Under the pieces are notes generated by a model. It searched no databases. It was not told the DNA's origin and worked only from the letters and a program-made list of their open reading frames with translations. From Myxocyprinus asiaticus (Eukaryota; Chordata; Actinopteri; Cypriniformes; Catostomidae), in contig NC_059347.1 of the NCBI RefSeq assembly GCF_019703515.2, positions 20,792,001 to 20,856,000 on the forward strand: DNA of 64,000 nt, given 5' to 3'. A program made the translations under genes and the position numbers. Positions 56,053 to 64,000 of this stretch are shown piece after piece (position 1 is the stretch's first letter; every line of letters starts with the position of its first letter).

Positions 56053-57352
56053 CAAAGTATGAAATTTTAAAACTAAGAAATGCAATTTAACACAACTATT
56101 TAAAGATGAGATTTTTCTTGAAGCTTGACCAAAAAGACCCTCATAAATCATAGCAAAACTTGTATTTATTGAAATATTATGGTCAAGAATAAAATCATGT
56201 TGGCTAGTGTCTCTGGACTTTGACCAAAAGTGAATAAAGACTGCAATATACAGTACATTCCACCACTGGTGCAAGAATGCAAGGAACGCAAGTTATAAAC
56301 CCCATGCTCTCTGAACTAAAATTTCTTACACAACTCATTATTAACTTAATATTATAATTTATTTAGCATTACACTGTCACATCACAAACAAAATGCGTAG
56401 ATATTTACCACAAGTGGCAAAGGGAACAAACAAAAAACATATGGCTTGCATTCCAATTTCAAATTGGAAAAAAAAAAGCTTGATTTGAAGGGCTAAAAAC
56501 TCCAACTACTTCCATTTTATTCCATACTGAAGCAAATGTTTGTCCTCGCGTAGTGTTCAGTCAATGCTTGACTAAAAGTTACTCTTTACTGCACACCGTA
56601 AATGTTCTGTGATGAGATCTACTGACCTGTCTGCATCTACTGCTGTAACTAGTTCCTCTGGGGCTTTCAGTAATGATGAAAAACAACATCAAAGGGCTGC
56701 CAGACTGTTCTGCTCATTGGCTGACTGCCCTTGTGTTTGGTTGTGCTTTGACAGTAGTTAGGCTTGGACAACCCTCTTGTGCTAGCATTTTGCGTAGATG
56801 TAATCTATTATTCAACAGTAGTCTTGATTCTAGTGTCTTTAACATTACCAAATTGCATGAAATAGAGGAAATAGTGGTGAATAATATATTCATTGATACT
56901 GTTTCTCAGGCAAAAACAGGCTGACTGAATATTGGTGTTTACATTTGAATCTACAGTATATAGCAACATTGAATCAGTCTTAATAGAAAATCAGGCTTTC
57001 AAGTATAATTGAGTATAAACAGAGATTATTTAGCAGAGATGGACCACTTCTATTAACTTGAATGGGAGAAATTGGAACGCTCAACCAAGGAGCTCTGAAC
57101 ACCCAACAGTCAACGGATGTAGAAAGGAAGTCCGGCCTTACAGTTAAAAAATCTCACAGTTTAGTTTTCATATTATTATTGTGCATAAATACAGAAAAAC
57201 AGTAAAAAAAAAAAAAAAAAATTAACTGTTGTATGGAAACAACATGAAACTATATGAAACTATAAAAACAACAGTTAACAAAATGATCATGAGCAGAACA
57301 CACGTGACGCCATGCAAGAAGCACACGTGTGAGCAACAAGCTCTGCGCACTT
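56053..57352. other. Intergenic DNA downstream of SECISBP2
   Basis: No gene recognised. The 83-codon plus frame at 56673-56924 and the other short frames show no family features. A-run at about 57206-57221. Confidence 0.45.
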
Positions 57353-57362
57353 TCCTAAATTT

Positions 57363-57795
57363 TTTTTTTTTTTTTTCTCCCAATTTGGAATGCCCAATTC
57401 CCAGTGCGCTCTAAGTCCTCGTGGTCGCATAGTGATTTGCCTCAGTCCGGGTGGCGGAGGACGAATCCCAGTTGCCTCCGCGTCTGAGACATCAACCTGT
57501 GCATCTTATCATGTGGCTTGTTGAGCGTGTTGCCACGGAGACATAGCGCGCGTGGAGGCTTCACGCCATCCACCGCGGCAACCACGCTCAACTCACCACG
57601 TGCCCCACCGAGAACGAGCCACATTATAGCGACCACGAGGAGGTTACTCCATGTGACTCTACCCTCCCTAGTAACCGGGCCAATTTGGTTGCTTAGGAGA
57701 CCTGGCTGGAGTCACTCAGCACACCCTGGGATTCGAACTAGCAAACTAGCGAACTCCAGGGGTGGTAGCCCGCGTGTTTTACCACTGAGCTACTT
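57363..57795 (-). mobile_element. tRNA-derived SINE, copy C
   Basis: Minus-strand copy of the SINE at 28923, complete from its T-rich (3') end at 57360 to its head near 57795 (GTAGCTCAGTGGTAAAACAC on the minus strand, box A). The flanks CTAAATTTTT (about 57353) and GCTAAATTTTT (about 57792) look like the target duplication. Confidence 0.88.
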
Positions 57796-57878
57796 TGCTA
57801 AATTTTTAATTATTTTCATGTTATAATCTGGTGAAATTTGATACACACAGTTACACATTTGCTCTTCGAGGCAAAACA

Positions 57879-58605
57879 TGGCAAAGAAGTCAAAATCCTC
57901 GGGCTCTGGAGACATTAAAAGACACTTACGTGTTCAGGATGAAAGCCCCGACAGCCTACAGACTGGGGACTCGATTTGGATGGCGTGGCAGGAGAGGTGA
58001 TCCAGCGTCAGTTGTCCAACATGTCGGTGATGTTGACAAAGGTTCTTGCTGACTTGGAGGATCTCGCTGTAATACGTCGATCGATTACGGCGATGGAAAT
58101 AAAATTCTCTGAGTTAGTTACAAGAGTGACTGATGTTGAGAGATGAATCGATTGTCTGAAATCTTTGGAGAGGGAATTAACCGCTAATCCGCCCGCGACC
58201 AAAGTTGATTTGGAACATCTCCTTGAAAAGCTTGAAGATCTTGAGAATAGAAGCTGCAGGAATAACATTCGAATTGTTGGAATTCCTGATCATGAGGAGC
58301 ACAGAGATATGGTGAAATTCCTAGACAAGATTTTCCCGAGTCTGCTCGACATAACAGGCCACAAGCTGGAAATCGAGCGAGCTCACAGAGTCCCAGCTCA
58401 CAGATTTGCTGAGGGAGATAGGCCCCGATCGATTCTGGCCAGATTTCTGAGATCATCCGATAAAGATCTTGTGTTACGCCAGGCGAGGAGCAAAGGGAAG
58501 CTTTCTTGGAAGAAGAAAGAGTTTGACAAGAGACAAACTGAGAATAGAAACGAAGGACGGTCACAAAGTATTTACATGTCCCAATCAGGCAGTGTCTTTT
58601 ATTGA
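57879..58605 (+). pseudogene. L1-type ORF1 protein
   Basis: Opens MAKKSKSSGSGDIKRHLRVQ, stops after about 50 codons (TGA) and again before the main segment 58165-58605. That segment has the coiled-coil/RRM organisation of L1 ORF1p: a coiled stretch (EHLLEKLEDLENRSCRNNIR), then IRIVGIPDHEE (RRM start), KLEIERAHRVPAHR and RSILARFLRSSDKDLVLRQA, the conserved nucleic-acid-chaperone region. RNA-binding protein of the retrotransposition particle; broken here by two in-frame stops. Confidence 0.82.
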
Positions 58606-59607
58606 ATCAATAGGTGAGTAAACCACTGGGAGTTTCTCATGTGAGTGGGTCGACTCATTGTACTTACTCTGGCTTTTGAGGAAGCTGGGCATCATTTTGG
58701 TTTCTTTTTGCTTTTTGCGTTGGCTCTGCCGAGCGGCTGGAGTTTGTTTTGTGAATAACACTTTTCCTTAAAGAAACTTTTGCATTGACGAAAGATTACT
58801 TTTGCATTGAAGTTCCTGGCCAGTTTGAGAGTGGACACTACGGATGACCGCAAAATATCTACATGCTTACACAAAGGATGTCTTTTATTAAGTTGATGGA
58901 TTGTGTAAGTCATGGTATATACTTTTATGCGGCCTCCGAGTGAATTGACTCGACCATCCGGGGAACCGGGATGCCGGTTTTGTTTCTTTTTGTATTGGTT
59001 ACCCCTAGCGGCTGGAACTTGTTCTGTTGAATAACACTCCTTTGGAACAGCTGTGGATTAATTTGTTCGTTCTCTGTGCTTACTCCTGCTGGCTGGAGTT
59101 TGTTTTGTTGAGTATTTTTACGGGACATTGGAATGATTACATCATCCGCTGAACTCATAACAGCTGGCTCACTGAAGATTCAATTGTCTGTCTGAGGAAT
59201 CTGAACAGTTTTATATCAGCTGGAATTTGTTTTGTGGAAAATCACACCTTTGAGACAGTTCTGTGAATTAATCTACACGTTCTTTGTGTTCATTCTTCCT
59301 ATTGGCTGGGGTTTATTTTACAAAGTATTTTCTGTTATGTAATTTTGCCTCACAAATTTGTGAGGCAAAATTTAGCAATCCTATGGCAAAGTTGTTATGG
59401 GGGCTCGTGGGCATTCATGGACCTTTTGAGTTTAGAGGGATTGTCGCCGGTTTGCGCTTTTGTGCGCGGGGTTAATGCACACGTTTTTCTTTTTTCTGTT
59501 TGTTTTGTTCGGGGGGAAGTTTGGGGTTTGATTGTTTCACTAATGGGGAATGTGGTCTGTATAGTTTTGTTTTTGACACACAATTTATTTTTTCTTCTAT
59601 ATTAAAA

Positions 59608-62600
59608 TGTCAAATGTTAATATGAGTGTACTATCTCTCTCCACATGGAATGTGAATGGGTTGGGGAACCCCATAAAAAGAAGGAAGGTTATTACTTTTC
59701 TTAAACGTAAGAAATATGTTAACTTAAATATTTCTTCAAGAAACACATATTTCCCCGCAGGAAGCTGAAAAATTTGGGAAGATATGGGGTGGACATGTTT
59801 TTTTAGTGCTGGCTCAAGTAAGAGCAAGTGAGTCATTATATTGATTAATAAACATTTACAATTCAAATGTCTCAAACAGACTAAAGATAAATTAAGAAGA
59901 GTCATTATTGTTTTAGCTGAAATTCAAGGGCAAAGGTTGATTTTGGCTAATATCTACGCACCTAACACTGATGATCAGGCCTTTTTTATAGATCTTGAAG
60001 GGATGCTGCAAACTGCTGGCACCCCTCATGATATAATATTGGGAGGAGACTTTAATCTTTTGATGGACTCAGTCCTTGATCACAGTGAAGCAAAAGTGTG
60101 TAAACCCCCTAAAGCAACATTGACGCTTCACAGGATGTGTAAAAATCTTGGTCTTATGGATATTTGGAGACTTTTGAACCCATCTTTTAGGGACTATACA
60201 TTTTTTTCATCAGTCCATAAGATTTATTCTAGAATAGATTTAGTTTTTATATCCAAATCCCTCATTTCATCTGTTGTTGATTGCTCAATTGGAAATATCT
60301 TAGTCTCAGATCATGCCCTGGTGAGTTTAGAGGTGTTGCCATATACAGAGAAAAAGAAATCATATAGTTGGCGCCTTAATGTGTCCCTTTTGCAAAATCC
60401 TGATTTCCAACAAATGTTAAAGACTGAAATCAGTGTTTATATGGAGACCAACTGGTCCTCAGTATCCTCTGTGGTTGTGGCTTGGGAGGCACTTAAGGCG
60501 GTTCTTAGGGGTCGGATCATACAGTATGCCTCATTCACCAAAAAATCCAAAGCACAAGAACTTGTGGAGTTGGAAGGAAATATTAAAAGTGCCAAGGCAG
60601 AGCTGAAGCACCATATGTCATCTGATGGCCTCAGAGAATTGACCCCATTAAAATATAGATATAATACTATTTTGTCACGGAAAGTGGAGTTTTGGTTATT
60701 CAGGGTAAAACAGTCATACTTTGAGTTGGGGGACAAAGCAGGAAAACTTTTGGCTAGATATATAAAGCAGAGAGAGTCTTTTTCTACCATTCCCTCAGTG
60801 AAATCTGCTGGTGGTAAAATATTTACCTCGGCCATTGATATTAATAATGCTTTTAAAGAATTCAACTTTGATCTCTATAGTTCCACGTCTTCGTATACTG
60901 ATGAATATATTAGGAACTTTGTGGAACCATTAGATCTCCCTAAACTGACAACTGAGCAAAAAGATTCTCTTGATTCTGAGATAACCTTGGAGGAGCTTGA
61001 TGAGGTAATTAAGGCCTTGCCTACAGTCAAGGCTCCGGGGCCTGACGGCTTTTCCTCTGAGTTTTTCAAATCTTATGCTACAGAACTGGCTCCACTTTTG
61101 TTAGATGTTTATATGGAATCGTTAAAGAACGGAAAGCTTCCTCCAACCATGACGCAAGCCCGGATCAGTCTGATTCTTAAAAAGGACAAAGATCCAAGCG
61201 AGTGTAAAAGTTACCGCCCAATTTCCCTGATCCAGTTAGATGCAAAAATGTTGTCCAAAATTCTGGCTAATCGATTAAGTAAAGTTATGACATCACTTAT
61301 ACATATAGATCAGGTGGGGTTTATTCGAGGCCGTAGCTCTTCTGATAATATTAGGCATCTCGTCAATATCATGTGGTCAGTAGCGAATGATCAATCTTCG
61401 GTCGCTGCCATCTCACTTGACGCCGAAAAGGCATTTGATATGGTAGAATGGGATTATCTTTTTAAGATTTTGGAAATGTATGGGTTCGGGAGTACATTTA
61501 TTGGTTGGATTAAGTTACTTTATAGACACCCTGTAGCAGCGGTACAAACAAACTTAATTTCAGATTATTTTACTCTGGACAGGGGCACCTGGCAGGGTTG
61601 CCCTTTTTCCCCATTATTGTTCTGTCTGGCCCTGGAACCATTAGCAGCCACGATAAGAAAGGAGGATGATTTTCCAGGGGTGACGGGGGAGGCGTGGTGC
61701 ATAAGCTTCTGCTTTATGCAGATGATATTTTATTATTCGTCTCTGACCCCACTAAATCTATGCCTTGCCTCCACAGAATTATTCATTCCTTTTCCAAGTT
61801 CTCAGGATACAAAGTCATCTGGTCTAAATCTGAAGCTTTGGCTTTGACAGTGTGTCCAGTAACGGCCTTCCAGCCAGGCGCCTTCCAGTGGCCCAAACAG
61901 GGCATTAAGTATTTGGGAATTTTATTCCCAACAAATTTGTCTGATCTAGTTAATTTTGACCCTTTAATAAAAAGGTTTTCCAGCGATGTAGACAGGTGGG
62001 CTTCATTACATTTATCGATGATTGGGAAGGTTAATGTTATTAAAATGAACTGTATTCCAAAATTTAACTACTTGCTACAGTCTCTCCCAGTAGATGTCCC
62101 CCTCTCTTATTTCAAGCAATTTGATAGCATAGCGAAGTCTTTCATTTGGAATGGTAAGCACCCCAGATTACATTTCAATAAATTACATAAGCCGATTGAC
62201 AAAGGTGGGCTAAGCCTAGCCAAGATTTTGTTTTATTATTATGCATTCAGTCTCAGACATTTGGCTCATTGGTCGCTTCCACCTGAAAGAGCCCCTCCCT
62301 GTTTCTGCATTGAACAAGAACTTCTTGCCCCTATTTTGCCATTGCAAAGCCTTTCCACCAAACTAAATAGAGAAGTTAAATCGCACCCTGTTATTTCACA
62401 TTTACACTCAGTATGGACAAAAGTGTCCAGAGTGTTTAATTCAGATATTTATCTAAATGTTGCCTCGAGCCTATGGCTAAACCCCAAACTATACATTAAT
62501 AAGTCCCCTTTTTTGTTGGTCAGAGTGGATTGCGAGGGGAGTTAATTCACTCGGTGATCTTTATGAGAGTGGTGTGATGAGATCCTTTGAAAATATGGTT

Positions 62601-63338
62601 CAAAATTTTGGGATCCCCAGATATCAGTTTTTAGGTATCTTCAGTTATGCCACTTGCTCTGTACTATTTTTGGGAATAGCATACACCCTCCTAAAGCAAC
62701 AGATACTCTGGGAGAGGTGATTTCTGCTTTTGGAAAGGGCCATGGGGCATCAGTGTATTACTCCTTATTAATTCAGAGTCTGGGGGACGGAGTCTCAACC
62801 ACTCTCAAGAGGTTTTGGGAGAAAGATTTAAACCTGGAATTGGAGGAGGGAGAATGGGCTAGGATTTAAAAAAACATAAAAACTGCATAGAGAGATGCAA
62901 GCGTGTGCCTTATACAATTCAAGATTTTACATCGGTTCTATTGGACCCCCTCTAAATTGCATAGGCTTGGTCTTAAAGACACACCCACCTGCTGGCGATG
63001 CCAATGACATGGCCCATGTTTTTTGGTGGTGCGCTGAGATTCAGGAATTTTGGTTGAAGGTACAGAGTGTTGTGTGTGACATGTTGGGCATTCGGATTTC
63101 ATTTTGCCCCAGACTCTGTGTTTTGAGTGATGGGGCGGTCATCGATGTAGGTGACAAATGCATAAACAATAGGGTCCTCACCAGTGCGATGATAGGCAGG
63201 CAGATTGTTTTAAGGGGTTGGAAGTCGGTGGGAGCACCCTCAATTCGGGAGTGGTGCGAGGAGATGGGAAGGGTGGCAGCCTTCGAAGAGGTAATATGTA
63301 GAAGGCTAGGGATATGGGATTCTTTTACTGGAAAATGA
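59608..63338 (+). pseudogene. L1-type ORF2: endonuclease and reverse transcriptase
   Basis: Start ATG 59608 with LSLSTWNVNGLGNPIKRRKV (endonuclease N-terminus), then frame losses; the main open part is 59841-61847. Endonuclease: LILANIYAPN, DIILGGDFNLLMDSVLDHSE, SRIDLVFIS, ILVSDHALVSLEV (catalytic SDH). Reverse transcriptase: VKAPGPDGFSSEFFKSYATE, CKSYRPISLIQLDAKMLSKI, IHIDQVGFIRGRSS, AISLDAEKAFDMVEWDYL (motif A Asp), TWQGCPFSPLLFCLALEPLA (motif B). A frame change near 61690 moves to a second frame (61694-62545) with KLLLYADDILLFVSDP (YADD) and WNGKHPRLHFNKLHKPIDKG. A further segment (62895-63338) carries AHVFWWCAEIQEFW, part of the C-terminal Cys/His motif, itself frameshifted after CWRC. 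All catalytic motifs are present but spread over at least four frames. Confidence 0.9.
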
Positions 63339-63444
63339 GGTAGATATTTGATGTTTTTGGGGGGCTCTCAGAGTGGGTCTGTGGAGAGAGCGGTATAGTT
63401 TAGAGTTGTATGTTTATTATATGTGTATATGTATGTATGTACAG

Positions 63445-63446
<2 letters not shown>

Positions 63447-63515
<69 letters not shown>
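63447..63515. repeat. (TA)n and TTTA microsatellite in LINE 3' UTR
   Basis: About 65 bases of TA followed by a TTTA array to about 63535. The associated 75-codon frame is an artefact. Confidence 0.95.
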
Positions 63516-63519
<4 letters not shown>

Positions 63520-63739
63520 TTATTTATTTATTTATTGTTTTAATTTTTTATTATTTTATTATTTATTATTCTCTGTATATGTGTGTACTTATGTAAGACC
63601 ACTGGGATGTTCATTTGGGGTCAGGTGGGGTTCTTGATTGGGGAGGGGAAGTAGTGGGAGTTAATGTTGATTCATTGTATATATGTTTTGTTTTCTTTGC
63701 TTTGAAAAATCAATAAAAAATTTTATCACAAAAAAAAAT

Positions 63740-64000
63740 TATCATGAGCATGGGGCCTTGGTAGCTCCAGCCAGGTCTCCTAAGCAATCAAATTGGCCTG
63801 GTTGCTAGGGAGAGTAGAGTCACATAGGGAAACCTCCTCATGGTCGCGATTAGTGGTTCTCGCTCTCAATGGGGCGCGTGGTAAGTTGTATGTGGATCGC
63901 GGAGAGTAGCATGAGCCTCCACATGTTGTGAGTCTCCGCAGTGTCATGCACAACGAGCCACATGATAAGATGCGTGGATTGACTGTCTCAGAAGTGGAGG
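63740..64000 (+). mobile_element. tRNA-derived SINE, copy D, cut by window end
   Basis: Begins right after the LINE A-run with GGGGCCTTGGTAGCTCCAGC, then CCAGGTCTCCTAAGCAATCA and the rest of the SINE body in plus orientation. Compared with copy A, the part between box A and the CCAGCCAGG body is missing, so box B is lost. It runs past position 64000. Confidence 0.82.

Larger units (their letters stand above)
57860..63737 (+). mobile_element. L1-type non-LTR retrotransposon, near full length, inactive
   Basis: About 5.9 kb with a 5' region, ORF1, a roughly 1-kb spacer with internal repeats, ORF2 (endonuclease, reverse transcriptase, C-terminal Cys/His region) and a 3' end CAATAAAAAATTTTATCACA followed by an A-run at 63729-63738. 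Both ORFs carry frame changes. The spacer (58620-59590) contains three or four diverged repeats of a unit with GGCTGGAGTTTGTTTTGTTG and AACACTCCTTTGGAACAG-like phrases, at about 58735, 59010, 59090 and 59220. A (TA)n tract expands in the 3' UTR. The right neighbour is a SINE with no gap. Confidence 0.88.

Noticed and set aside
57442..57826. Opposed frames of 64 and 102 codons
   Set aside because: SINE copy C read on both strands.
63410..63637. 75-codon frame of alternating Tyr and Ile
   Set aside because: (TA)n in the LINE 3' UTR.

Overview
The window is nuclear DNA from a teleost fish, most likely a cyprinid. The genes have vertebrate exon-intron structure with GT..AG introns. The background is dense in repeats typical of carp-family genomes: a foldback repeat with AGGGATAGTTCACCC ends, tRNA-derived SINEs, Tc1-like elements including a close Sleeping Beauty relative, a DIRS retrotransposon, an L1-type LINE and long (TA)n tracts. 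Species cannot be named from the sequence alone.

Four host loci lie in order. (1) 611-6024 (+): the last nine coding exons of GLDC, the glycine cleavage P-protein, open throughout, with a poly(A) signal at 6436. (2) 7784-20179 (-): COQ2, the polyprenyltransferase of ubiquinone synthesis, as a decayed copy. Exon 1 and exon 3 need frameshifts, the first Asp-rich catalytic motif is missing, a further exon has a deletion, and two expected exons are not found. (3) 21750-27895 (+): MFSD10, an intact 12-coding-exon major facilitator transporter of 453 residues, head to head with COQ2. (4) about 30200-55540 (+): SECISBP2, the SECIS-binding protein of selenoprotein synthesis, with 17 coding exons that join to an intact 747-residue frame. 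GLDC, MFSD10 and SECISBP2 look functional; COQ2 looks like a pseudogene, as would fit a duplicated or polyploid genome where another copy supplies the enzyme.

Most of the rest is mobile DNA, often nested. COQ2 introns hold two nested stacks: a TTAA-flanked foldback repeat split by a Kolobok-like element (12358-15471), itself carrying a LINE fragment; and an old inverted-repeat element (about 16683-19749) split by another repeat, which is split by an L2-type LINE end. The Kolobok-like element is the most unusual object here. It has TTAA target duplications, a THAP zinc-finger exon on the minus strand, and on the plus strand spliced exons resembling the cysteine-rich ballast (C-terminal cytosolic) domain of P2X7 receptors. 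SECISBP2 introns carry an inverted-duplicated Tc1-like element, a degenerate Tc1 element with transposase remains, a Sleeping Beauty-like copy lacking most of its DNA-binding region, a large TTAA-flanked element, a hAT-like MITE, and a 5-kb DIRS element in the last intron whose recombinase is split by a small repeat. Downstream of SECISBP2 are a SINE, a nearly full-length but frameshifted L1-type LINE (about 57860-63737) and another SINE that runs off the window.
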